From: Telmatospirillum sp. J64-1
Lineage (GTDB): Bacteria; Pseudomonadota; Alphaproteobacteria; Rhodospirillales; Magnetospirillaceae
Direction of reading: 5' to 3'
Length of the DNA: 64,000 nt
Assembly (NCBI RefSeq): GCF_006980715.1
Contig: NZ_SBHN01000004.1
Coordinates: 172,126 to 236,125, forward strand
Within the stretch, counting starts at the first letter, position 1, and each line of letters opens with the position of its first letter. Below are positions 41,980 through 50,036 of the stretch, piece after piece. A program made the translations under genes and the position numbers. The notes beneath the pieces were generated by a model, which did not search any database, had not been told where the DNA came from, and saw nothing but the letters and a program-made list of their open reading frames with translations.

Positions 41980-44900
41980 TCACGCCTCCTGCAATGCCGA
42001 CCTCTCCCGCCAGGACAAATGCAGGTCGACATAATCGCGGGCCGGCAGCGGCTTGCTGAACAGGTAGCCCTGTGCCTTCTGGCAGCCCAGATCGCGCAGG
42101 AATCCCAATTGCGCCTCGGTCTCCACGCCTTCGGCCACCACCTCGATCCCCAACCCGGAGGCCATGTTGATCATGGCCTTGACCATGGCGCAGTCGCCGG
42201 CGTCGCCGGGAATGTCGGCGATGAATTCCTTGTCCAGCTTCAAGCGATTGATAGGCAGACGCTTGAGGCGCGAGAGCGAGGAGTAGCCCTTGCCGAAATC
42301 GTCCAGCGCCACCTCGGTCCCCATGTCGTTGAGTTCCGACAGCAGGGCATAGCTATGGGCTTCGTCGGCCATGATGCTGCTTTCGGTCAGTTCGACGGAA
42401 ATACGCTCCAGCGCCACCCCGGCCTCGGTCATGATGTCGCGCAGGATATGGGGCAGCGGGATGCGGTGATGTACCTGCTTGGGCGAAACGTTCACCGCCA
42501 CGCGCAGCCGCCCCAGGCCCAGGGCATCCCACTGGCGGATGTCGCCGGCCACCGCGCGCATGATGTATTCGCCCAGCGGCACGATCAGATTCATCTCCTC
42601 GGCCAGGGGGATGAATTCGTCGGGCTGGATCAGGCGGCCCGACGGGTCGCGCCAGCGCACCAGCGCCTCGACTCCGACGATGTCCCCGGTGGCGATGTCG
42701 ATCTGCGGCTGATAGGCCATGAACAATTCCTTCTCGGCCATGGCCCGGCGCAGATCCTTCTCGAACTCGGCCCGACGCGCCACCCGGGCATTGAGGTCGG
42801 CGGTAAAGAACTGCCAGTTGTTGCGCCCCTCGTCCTTGGCCAGATAGAGCGCCGCATCGGCATGACGGGTGATGGTCTCGGCATCGCTGCCATCGGCGGG
42901 GAATAGGGCGATGCCGATACTGACCGAGACATGGGCGTCGCCGCCCGGCACCGGCACCGTCTGCGCCACGGAATGGATGATGTTCTGACAGATGGTGTTC
43001 AGGTCCTCGAGACGGCTGACGCGGTGGAGGATGATGGTGAATTCATCCCCGCCCAGCCGGGCCACGGTGTCCGAGGCCCGCACGCAGGCGCTCAGGCGCC
43101 GTGCCACCACGCGCAGCAATTCATCCCCGGCATGATGCCCCAGCGTATCGTTGACCAGTTTGAAGCGGTCGAGATCGAGGAACAGCAGCGCCCCGCCCTC
43201 GCCGGTCCGTCCGGCCATTTCCAGCGCCTGGTGCAGGCGGTCCTTGAACAAGCGGCGGTTGGGCAGGCCGGTGACCTCGTCGAAATTGGCCTTGCGCCAA
43301 TCCGCCTCCTCGCGCTTCTTGCGCTCGGACAGGTCGGTCAGGATGCCGATCTGGTGCCGCACCGTGCCGTCGGTATCCCGCACCAGGGACAGGGACAGCC
43401 CCATCGGCACCAGTTCGGCATTCTTGCGGCGGATCATGATCTCGCCGGTCCACTGTCCCTGTTCGGTGACGCTGCGGCGGATGCCGTCATGGAATCCGGG
43501 ATCGTGACGGCCCGAGGAAATCTGCTGCAGGTCCAGCCCCCGGATCTCGCGAGGGATATAGCCGGTGATGCGGCAGAAGGCGGAATTCGCCTGTTCGATG
43601 GCGCCATGGGCGTCGAAGATCAGGATCGGCTCGTTGGTGGATTCGAAGACCGAGGCCGACAGGCGCACGGCATCGGCGGCGCGCCGGGCGGAGGTGATGT
43701 CCTCGACCAGCAGCAGGACCATGGCCTCCGAGAAGCGGGCCATGGAAATGCGCGAGATGGCGACGCGCGCCCAGATCATCATGCCCGAACGGCACAGGCA
43801 GCGCAGCTCGCGCAGCTTCTCCGTCTCCTTGCCATGCATGACGGCGCTGACGTCCTCCGTCAATCCCGGCAAATCCTCGGCATGGACTATCTCGGCCAAG
43901 GGCGGCAGGTGCGCCGCCCCGTTCTCCTGCTCGATCATGCGCAGGAAAGCGGGATTGGCATCGGCGATCCTGCCCGAGGGATGCAGCACCACCATGCCGA
44001 GGGCGGCATTCTCGTAGACGGCGCGGAAGCGTTCCTCGCTGGCGCGGATCTCGTTCTCAGTCCGCTTGCGTTCGGTGATGTCGCGGAAGGTCCCGATGAT
44101 GAATTCGGAATTGGACGACCGGGCCAGGGTCAGCAGGGCCTCCAGTGGAAAGATGGAGCCGTCGGCGCGGCGGCCCTGCACCTCGCGGTGCCGGTCGCCG
44201 AGATCCATCGCCACCAGCATCGACGGCACCAGATCGGCCATCGTCATGTCCAGCAAACTCCGCCCAGGATAGCCGAACATGCTCTCGGCCACCGGATTGT
44301 GGAACAGCACCCGGCGGTCCACCCTATCGAAGATCAGGATCGCGTCATGGGCCGTGGCGATGATGGCCTGGATGCGCGTCATCGCGTCTTCCAGACGGTC
44401 CATCACGTAATTGTAGCGCCCGCCGATCTGCCCGACCTCGGTGAAGGGATCCTCGGGCACGCGCAATGACAGGTCGCCGGTGCGCGCCTGCTTGTTCATC
44501 ACCTCGTAGAAATCATGCATTTCCGTGCGCGCGCCATGCTCGGCCACGTTCAGCCCCACCACTTCCTCTTCCGCCGTGACACGCAGCGGCATGAAGCGCG
44601 CCAGCACGCGCAGCCCGAGATAAGGCAGCACGAACGCCATCAGCGCCGTCGCCAGAATGCCCTGGACCTGGACCTGAAGCTGGCCGAACATGGACAGGCC
44701 GGTATCGAGGCGCTCGGGAATGCCGAACAGGGCGACGGCGAGAATGCCCCAGATCCCCGCCCCCAGATGCACCGGCACCGCCCCCACGGCATCGTCGATG
44801 CGCGCCCGCAGCATCAGCGCGTCCAGCGCCAGGCAAAGACAGGCACCGATGGCTCCGATCATCACGGCGGAGGCCGGGGTGACGGCATGGGCGCAGGCGG

Positions 44901-45729
44901 TGATGGCGACCAGTCCCGCCAGGATGCCGTTCAGCATCGGCGGCACCAGCGGCAGGCCGGACATGCGCCAGCTGATCAGCAACGCCGTCGTGCCCCCGGC
45001 GGCGGCGGCCAGCGAGGTGTTGGTGACGATCATGGCGATGCTGTCGTCCAGCTTCAGCGTGCTGCCGCCGTTGAAGCCGAGCCAGCCGAACCACAGGATC
45101 AGGACGCCGAAGGCGGTCAGAGGTAGGTTCGAACCGGCGATGTCGCGTACTTCACCATCGGGGCCGAAACGCTCGGCACGCGGCCCGATCACCAGCAGCA
45201 GCGCCAGGGCGAACCAGCCGCCGACGCTGTGCACCACCGAGGACCCCGCCCAATCGACGAAGCCCGCCGCCCCCAGCCAGCCGCCGGACGTGCCGGTGTC
45301 CAGTCCGTTCCATGCCCAATGCCCAGCCACGGGATAGATCACCGCGGCGATAATGCCCGACACCAGCACATAGGCGATGAAGCCCATGCGCTCGGCCACT
45401 GCTCCCGAGACGATGGTCACGCAGGTGCTGCAAAACATCGCCTGGAACAGGAAGAAGACCAGGGCGAAGGGCGTCTCTTGCCCCTGAAGGAAGAAACGCG
45501 AGGAGCCCACGAGACCGAACAGGCTGTCGCCGAACATGATGGCAAAGCCGATGGCCCAGAAGGCCATCATCGAGACCACGAAGTCCACGGCGTTCTTCAT
45601 CGCCACGTTGATGCTGTTCTTCGACCGCGTCAGTCCTGCTTCGAGACATAAAAAACCGCCCTGCATGGTCAGCACCAGGGCGGCGGAAATCACGATCCAC
45701 AAGATGTCGAGCAGGCCAGGATCGGGCAT
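41980..45729 (-). CDS. Ammonium channel fused to PAS3-GGDEF-EAL: putative ammonium-sensing c-di-GMP enzyme
   Basis: This 1249-residue membrane protein begins with a full Amt/Rh domain (residues 5-380, about 11 helices) that keeps the pore twin histidines (His167 and His321), Asp159 and the pore phenylalanine region near Phe99. A HAMP-like linker (about 405-450) leads to PAS domains at about 455-555, 565-685 and 690-805. Next is a GGDEF domain (893-897 intact, with inhibitory-site RASD at 884-887), then an EAL domain (EALVRW at 1021-1026, ELTES, LDDFGKGYSS, EGVET). Both enzymatic halves look catalytically complete, so ammonium flux may switch between cyclic di-GMP synthesis and breakdown. ATG at 45729 follows AAGGGAGTG and lies downstream of a sigma-54-like element. 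Amt-GGDEF fusions are known; this one adds EAL. Confidence 0.92.
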   Translation of the reverse strand: MPDPGLLDILWIVISAALVLTMQGGFLCLEAGLTRSKNSINVAMKNAVDFVVSMMAFWAIGFAIMFGDSLFGLVGSSRFFLQGQETPFALVFFLFQAMFCSTCVTIVSGAVAERMGFIAYVLVSGIIAAVIYPVAGHWAWNGLDTGTSGGWLGAAGFVDWAGSSVVHSVGGWFALALLLVIGPRAERFGPDGEVRDIAGSNLPLTAFGVLILWFGWLGFNGGSTLKLDDSIAMIVTNTSLAAAAGGTTALLISWRMSGLPLVPPMLNGILAGLVAITACAHAVTPASAVMIGAIGACLCLALDALMLRARIDDAVGAVPVHLGAGIWGILAVALFGIPERLDTGLSMFGQLQVQVQGILATALMAFVLPYLGLRVLARFMPLRVTAEEEVVGLNVAEHGARTEMHDFYEVMNKQARTGDLSLRVPEDPFTEVGQIGGRYNYVMDRLEDAMTRIQAIIATAHDAILIFDRVDRRVLFHNPVAESMFGYPGRSLLDMTMADLVPSMLVAMDLGDRHREVQGRRADGSIFPLEALLTLARSSNSEFIIGTFRDITERKRTENEIRASEERFRAVYENAALGMVVLHPSGRIADANPAFLRMIEQENGAAHLPPLAEIVHAEDLPGLTEDVSAVMHGKETEKLRELRCLCRSGMMIWARVAISRISMARFSEAMVLLLVEDITSARRAADAVRLSASVFESTNEPILIFDAHGAIEQANSAFCRITGYIPREIRGLDLQQISSGRHDPGFHDGIRRSVTEQGQWTGEIMIRRKNAELVPMGLSLSLVRDTDGTVRHQIGILTDLSERKKREEADWRKANFDEVTGLPNRRLFKDRLHQALEMAGRTGEGGALLFLDLDRFKLVNDTLGHHAGDELLRVVARRLSACVRASDTVARLGGDEFTIILHRVSRLEDLNTICQNIIHSVAQTVPVPGGDAHVSVSIGIALFPADGSDAETITRHADAALYLAKDEGRNNWQFFTADLNARVARRAEFEKDLRRAMAEKELFMAYQPQIDIATGDIVGVEALVRWRDPSGRLIQPDEFIPLAEEMNLIVPLGEYIMRAVAGDIRQWDALGLGRLRVAVNVSPKQVHHRIPLPHILRDIMTEAGVALERISVELTESSIMADEAHSYALLSELNDMGTEVALDDFGKGYSSLSRLKRLPINRLKLDKEFIADIPGDAGDCAMVKAMINMASGLGIEVVAEGVETEAQLGFLRDLGCQKAQGYLFSKPLPARDYVDLHLSWRERSALQEA

Positions 45730-45781
45730 GGGCAGCACTCCCTTAGTCTCAGTGCGGGCATCGTTTCCTCTGCCTATTTTA

Positions 45782-45797
45782 TGCACTGACTTTGCCA
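45782..45797 (-). promoter_or_regulatory. Sigma-54-like promoter upstream of the Amt fusion
   Basis: Read on the minus strand, TGGCAAAGTCAGTGCA has GG and GC exactly 10 bases apart, as in the sigma-54 consensus TGGCACGnnnnTTGCw, with good matches around both. It would start transcription near 45771, about 42 bases before the ATG at 45729. RpoN/NtrC control is the classical mode for ammonium transporters. I could not identify NtrC sites upstream. Confidence 0.5.
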
Positions 45798-46011
45798 CTG
45801 CTTAATTTGTAGGCTTCTTTGCCCTGCCTCCGCCACCCATCGAAAGACCTATATTCGCACATCGATCTATACCCAAGAGCATAAGGCGCCCCCGCCCGAA
45901 CCGGACGGTTCCGTTGAAAATTTCCTTTCCTGTCTCGACATCCTGGTTCGCGGCGTCCCCGACGCCCAACCGGGACGCCACGAATTCAAGGTCTACAGCG
46001 GAACAGAGATC

Positions 46012-47181
46012 ATGATCAGGAACGCCCTTCGCCTTGCCATCGCCGCCCCCCTTGTCGTGGTGGCCGTCACGCCGGCATGCGCCGTCGATCAGGTCATCGA
46101 CAGCGAGCGGGGACCGTTGCATGTCTCGACTTTCGCCGACGGCCTCAACCATCCCTGGGGCCTGACCTTCCTGCCCGACGGCACCATGCTGGTGACGGAA
46201 CGCGAAGGCAGCCTGCGCCTCGTTGCGTCCGACGGCAGCCTGTCGGCACCCATCGAGGGCGTGCCCGAGGTCGACGCGCGGGGCCAGGGCGGCCTGCTCG
46301 ACGTCGCCCTGCATCCCGACTTCGCGGAAAACGGCTGGGTCTATCTCAGCTATGCCGAAGCCGGGGAAGGCGGAAACGGCACCGCCGTGGCGCGCGGACG
46401 GCTAGAACACGAGGGCACGCCGCGCCTGACCGATGTCGAGGTCATCTTCCGCCAGCAGCCCAAGCTGCGCGGTACCTCGCATTTCGGCTCGCGCCTGGTT
46501 TTCGACAATGACGGCTATCTCTGGGTCACGCTGGGCGAACGGTCCGACCGCGCCTATCGCGACATGGCCCAGGACCTGAACACCCATCTCGGCAAGGTCG
46601 TCCGCCTGCACGACGACGGCTCCGTCCCCCAGGACAATCCCTTCGTCGGTCGCGACGACGCCCGGCCGGAGATCTGGTCCTACGGCCACCGCAATCCCCA
46701 GGGCATGGCCCTGCATCCCGAAACCGGCGAGGTGTGGATCCACGAGCACGGCCCGCGCGGCGGCGACGAGATCAACATTCCCCGCCCCGGCGAGAATTTC
46801 GGCTGGCCCATCGCCACCTACGGCACCGAATATTCCGGCGCCACCATCTTCGAGGGGGATAGCTTCCCACCGGAATTCACCAGCCCGCTCTATCACTGGA
46901 CGCCGTCCATCGCGCCGTCGGGCATGGCCTTCTATACCGGCGACGCCATTCCGGAATGGCGAGGCAACATGCTGGTCGGCGCCCTGGCCCACCGCATGCT
47001 GGTGCGCCTGGAACTGGACGGCACCGCCGTAACCCATGAAGAGCATCTGTTGGAAGACCTGGGCGAGCGCATCCGCGACGTGCGCGTCGGCCCGGACGGC
47101 GCGGTCTATCTGCTCACCGATTCCAGCTCCGGAGAGATCCTGCGCCTCGCCCCCACCGAGGGCCGCAGCGCAGGCGAATAA
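46012..47181 (+). CDS. Periplasmic PQQ-type aldose/sugar dehydrogenase
   Basis: The 389-residue secreted protein has a signal peptide (residues 1-24, AAPLVVVAVTPACA). Its six-bladed propeller is of the soluble glucose/aldose sugar dehydrogenase (YliI/GdhB-like) family: LNHPWGLTFLPDGTMLVTEREGSLRLV, GQGGLLDVALHPDF, GTSHFGSRLVFDNDGYLWVTLGER, WSYGHRNPQGMALHP, HEHGPRGGDEINIPRPGENFGWP. The HFGSRL and YGHRNPQG elements line the PQQ/calcium site in relatives. It likely oxidises sugars in the periplasm with electrons passed to quinone or cytochrome. No PQQ synthesis genes are in the window. It is divergent from the Amt fusion. Confidence 0.9.
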   Translation: MIRNALRLAIAAPLVVVAVTPACAVDQVIDSERGPLHVSTFADGLNHPWGLTFLPDGTMLVTEREGSLRLVASDGSLSAPIEGVPEVDARGQGGLLDVALHPDFAENGWVYLSYAEAGEGGNGTAVARGRLEHEGTPRLTDVEVIFRQQPKLRGTSHFGSRLVFDNDGYLWVTLGERSDRAYRDMAQDLNTHLGKVVRLHDDGSVPQDNPFVGRDDARPEIWSYGHRNPQGMALHPETGEVWIHEHGPRGGDEINIPRPGENFGWPIATYGTEYSGATIFEGDSFPPEFTSPLYHWTPSIAPSGMAFYTGDAIPEWRGNMLVGALAHRMLVRLELDGTAVTHEEHLLEDLGERIRDVRVGPDGAVYLLTDSSSGEILRLAPTEGRSAGE

Positions 47182-47189
47182 GCGCCTCC

Positions 47190-47227
47190 GCTTCCCTTTC
47201 GTCTCCGCAGGGGGACGGAAGGGAAGC
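47190..47227. terminator. Hairpin between convergent genes
   Basis: GCTTCCCTTTCGTC (47190-47203) pairs with GACGGAAGGGAAGC (47214-47227) with one T/G wobble around a 10-base loop. It lies between stops at 47181 and 47236 and so can end both transcripts; no long T tract follows. Confidence 0.65.
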
Positions 47228-47235
47228 CGCCGGGC

Positions 47236-47577
47236 TCAATGCAATTCCTGCCAGACCGTCGCCTCCGGCACAGCCAGAGCGCGATCCTCCGCCAGCCCCA
47301 GCCGCGCAAGGGCGCGGTGCCACAGCGGCAGGGCCTGATACCAGGCCGACATGCGGCAGAGATAATAATATCCCTTGTTGCTGAGCACCCAGCGCTCCAC
47401 CGGATCATCCTGCCCGTGCAGCGGCCAGATCAGGTGGTTTCGCCGCAGGAAATCGTAGGCGAGATACGCATAGGGCGCGCCGGGAAGATGAAATAACAGG
47501 GCCACATCGCCGAATTTCTTCAATTCCTCGCCCTTCTCCAGGGCCTTCAGGCAATCCAGCACGACGATTTCGAACAT
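47236..47577 (-). CDS. Hypothetical protein of 112 residues
   Basis: I do not recognise this family. The product begins MFEIVVLDCLKALEKGEELKKFGDVALLFHLPGAPYAYLAYDFLRRNHLIWPLHG and continues VERWVLSNKGYYYLCRMSAWYQALPLWHRALARLGLAEDRALAV. It looks like a compact helical, possibly winged-helix, cytoplasmic protein with many aromatic residues and no signal or membrane segment. ATG at 47577 follows GCGAGG at a reasonable distance. Coding is supported by normal GC-rich codon use and by the hairpin just after its stop. Upstream lies a 528-base low-GC gap without recognised genes. Confidence 0.6.
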   Translation of the reverse strand: MFEIVVLDCLKALEKGEELKKFGDVALLFHLPGAPYAYLAYDFLRRNHLIWPLHGQDDPVERWVLSNKGYYYLCRMSAWYQALPLWHRALARLGLAEDRALAVPEATVWQELH

Positions 47578-48105
47578 GGTGGTAGCCTCGCAGCAACAGC
47601 TGCCGCCGCCATCCGGCACCTTTCTCCGGCAATTCCCGTGCCGCAGGACTTCTATATCCTTGAAAATATTTCATGCTACAGGATTTCGCGCCATCGAATT
47701 TAGTCACACCGGAAGCAGCACAACCGGACATGGATAAACAAGAAGTTCAGTACTGGCAGAAAAGTTACTTAATCACGTACTGACACAGAACAACGCTGCC
47801 CGCTTGGCGTAGGCGGCAAGACGCCCTGAACATCCGGAGTAGGTCCGGGAGAGGCAGGCAATCGTAATTGAGGCACAGGGCCGGCAAGCGAATTTCCCAC
47901 CTTCCCAGAAGATAGCGGCCATATTATAAACGGTCCGGACGGTACAGTTAATTACCACTCATCGTGCCGAACAGCTATCACGGCGGGAGCCAGGGGGAAG
48001 AGAGCAAGGGAAAGGGGAATATTACAGTTGCGTGATATTTCATGCGCCGCGAATATGAGCGCCCGCTGCAAACTCGAAGACATATCCTTACTACCGGACA
48101 CCATC
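47578..48105. other. AT-richer intergenic region without a recognised gene
   Basis: This 528-base stretch is clearly lower in GC than its surroundings. Short open frames (for example 47773-47958 on the minus strand) have no family resemblance and poor codon use. The one structure I see is TCAGTAC (47747-47753) and GTACTGA (47777-47783), a perfect 7-base inverted repeat 23 bases apart. Promoters for both flanking genes must lie here. The low GC and isolation could mark an old insertion or deletion boundary. Confidence 0.5.
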
Positions 48106-48858
48106 ATGACGACGAGAGACTCCCAGGGACAGCTGTTCCTGGTGATCGCCATCCTCACCTATTTTTTGATCCTCGTGCTCAACCGCACCTTGCCGCCCGA
48201 GATCATGGAAAGGATGGTCAACGAGAATGGAGAAATTGAACTGGCACAATGGCTCGTGATCACCACGGCCTTCTTCCTTGCCAGCGCCACCTATCTGACG
48301 CGCCTGCGGCGCAGCGAGGCCCGGCCGCTGCTGAAGACGTGGTTCGTTCTCCTGGCCCTGGGCAGCCTGTATATCTCGGGCGAGGAAATCAGCTGGGGGC
48401 AGTGGTTCTTCTTCTGGGACACACCGGAATCGCTGATGGCCCTCAACGACCAGGGCGAAACCAATCTCCATAATATGTCTTCCTGGTTCGACCAGAAGCC
48501 GCGCGCGCTGGTGGAAATCGGCATCATTATCGGCGGCATCATCCTGCCGCTGTGGATGCGCTTCTCTCCGCGTCTGGCACAACACGACTTGGCGATGTTC
48601 GTCCCCTCCCTGGCCCTGCTTCCGACGGCGGTCCTGGTCGAATGGTCGGCCCTACCCTCGCGCGCAGGAAGCTGGTTCGGCCCCGATGCGCCCCTCAGCT
48701 TCCTATTCCTGCACCGCTCTTCGGAAGTGCAGGAATTGTTCATCTACATGTTCATCCTGTTCTACGTGCTGGAACTGCGCCGGCGCATTCCCGGCCACGT
48801 CGCCGAGCGGGCCGTCAAGGCTTTGCACGCCTCGCCCGCGAGCGGTTCCCGCTCCTGA
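48106..48858 (+). CDS. Uncharacterised multi-pass membrane protein with a GEEISWGQ motif
   Basis: The 250-residue protein has six to seven predicted membrane helices: about residues 10-27, 47-66, 81-97, 138-158, 165-185, 205-222 and possibly a re-entrant segment. A highly polar motif, YISGEEISWGQWFFFWDTPESL, lies at the end of the third helix, and LHNMSSWF follows. The buried Glu-Glu and Trp-Gly-Gln could be a catalytic or ion-binding site; I have seen such GEEISWGQ motifs only in unnamed membrane proteins. The start is uncertain (ATG 48106 chosen; in-frame starts exist upstream at 48055 and 48028). It ends at a strong bidirectional terminator. Confidence 0.7.
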   Translation: MTTRDSQGQLFLVIAILTYFLILVLNRTLPPEIMERMVNENGEIELAQWLVITTAFFLASATYLTRLRRSEARPLLKTWFVLLALGSLYISGEEISWGQWFFFWDTPESLMALNDQGETNLHNMSSWFDQKPRALVEIGIIIGGIILPLWMRFSPRLAQHDLAMFVPSLALLPTAVLVEWSALPSRAGSWFGPDAPLSFLFLHRSSEVQELFIYMFILFYVLELRRRIPGHVAERAVKALHASPASGSRS

Positions 48859-48885
48859 GTGCTGGCACAACAGGACCTGAAAACA

Positions 48886-48921
48886 AAAGGGGGAAGGCCG
48901 ATAGCCTTCCCCCTTTCTCTT
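48886..48921. terminator. Bidirectional Rho-independent terminator
   Basis: AAAGGGGGAAGGC, loop CGATA, GCCTTCCCCCTTT (48886-48916) is a perfect 13-base-pair stem with A-rich sequence on the left and TCTCTTT on the right. It serves the membrane-protein gene (plus) and tcuB (minus). Confidence 0.9.
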
Positions 48922-48941
48922 TGCCAATGCTCTCTGGCGCC

Positions 48942-50036
48942 TTAATGCTTGCGCTCCATGGCGTGGCGGAGCAAGGCCCCGGTGCGGTACAGGCCGTGGA
49001 CGAACTTGCTGTAGGGCAGCACCACGAAGAGCGAGAGCACGAAGCCGAGATGGATCGCCAGCAGGATGCCCATCGCAGCGGTCTCGCGGAAGGCCAGCAA
49101 CACGAGGCCGGTCAAACTGGTCATGAACAGCAGGACCAAAAAGGCCACGTCCATGCCCATCAGCGAGGCGGGCGCCGGGGTCTTGTCGCTTTTCGCCTTC
49201 AGCCAGAGCAGCCCGGCCGGGCCGATCAGCAAGCCGATCCCGCCCAGCGTGCCCAGGATGACGGGCAGGCTGAAATAGCCGTAGGGCGCGACCCAGCCGA
49301 AAACGTAATCATAGATGGTCGCCACGGCGGTCGCCGCGAAGGCCAGCATGAAGCCGTAGAACATGAAATGGTGATAGACCCGGCGGGCATTCGAAAAAGC
49401 CTCGTCGGGATAGGCGCAGCCTTCGCCTTTGCTGCCGCCGAGATAGCGCAGGGTCAGGGCGTCCGCGAAGGCCTGACGCAGGGATTGCGGCTTCAGCTCG
49501 GCCATCTTGCCGCCGGCATCGCGCCAGAAATTGAGGAAACCCATGATCAGGGCGATGATGGCATAGCCGAAGGTCGCCCCGCCCAGCGCCACCATGACGT
49601 TATGGGGGATGACGGCGTAGAAGGCGCCCTCGCCCTGGTGGCGGGCGAACAGCACGTCGTTGGATTGCAGCAGCATGGTCCCGATCATGATCAGGGCGAT
49701 GCCGATCGCGGTGATCAGCGAGACCACCAGGCCGTTGCGGTGGAACAGACGGGCCAGCGGACGCGGCCAGGCATATTCCTCGTAGGTTTCCGCGCGCAGC
49801 TCCGCGAAGGTCTTGGGCAGGTTGATCTGGAATTCGTGGGGCGGCGCGTATTGGCAGGAATAATAGCAGCCCCGGCAATTATGACAGAGATTGGCCAGAT
49901 AGCTGAGATCGCCGTTCGAGAAGGTGCGGCGCAATTCCATCGCCGGGAAAACCGCGCAATAGCCTTCGCAATAGCGGCAGGCATTGCAGATTTCCATGGC
50001 GGAACGGGCGTCTACCAAAGCCTCAGTGGTTCGCAT
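48942..50036 (-). CDS. tcuB: Tricarballylate utilization 4Fe-4S membrane protein
   Basis: This 364-residue protein is TcuB/CitB-like. The N-terminal domain has two cysteine clusters (CNACRYCEGYCAVFP near residue 17 and CHNCRGCYYSCQYAPP near residue 51) that bind iron-sulphur centres. A membrane part with about six helices and conserved histidines (VYHHFMFYGFMLAF) suits b-type heme. In Salmonella TcuB reoxidises the FADH2 of TcuA and passes electrons to the quinone pool. It overlaps the end of tcuA by 14 bases, so the two are one translational unit. Confidence 0.94.
   Translation of the reverse strand: MRTTEALVDARSAMEICNACRYCEGYCAVFPAMELRRTFSNGDLSYLANLCHNCRGCYYSCQYAPPHEFQINLPKTFAELRAETYEEYAWPRPLARLFHRNGLVVSLITAIGIALIMIGTMLLQSNDVLFARHQGEGAFYAVIPHNVMVALGGATFGYAIIALIMGFLNFWRDAGGKMAELKPQSLRQAFADALTLRYLGGSKGEGCAYPDEAFSNARRVYHHFMFYGFMLAFAATAVATIYDYVFGWVAPYGYFSLPVILGTLGGIGLLIGPAGLLWLKAKSDKTPAPASLMGMDVAFLVLLFMTSLTGLVLLAFRETAAMGILLAIHLGFVLSLFVVLPYSKFVHGLYRTGALLRHAMERKH

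Noticed and set aside
45730..45798. Longer N-terminus for the Amt fusion starting at 45798
   Set aside because: The extra 23 residues do not look like an Amt start and would overlap the sigma-54-like element; ATG 45729 has a good ribosome site.
47773..47958. Small minus-strand open frame of 61 codons in the low-GC gap
   Set aside because: Cysteine-rich and patternless translation, no ribosome site, no recognisable family.
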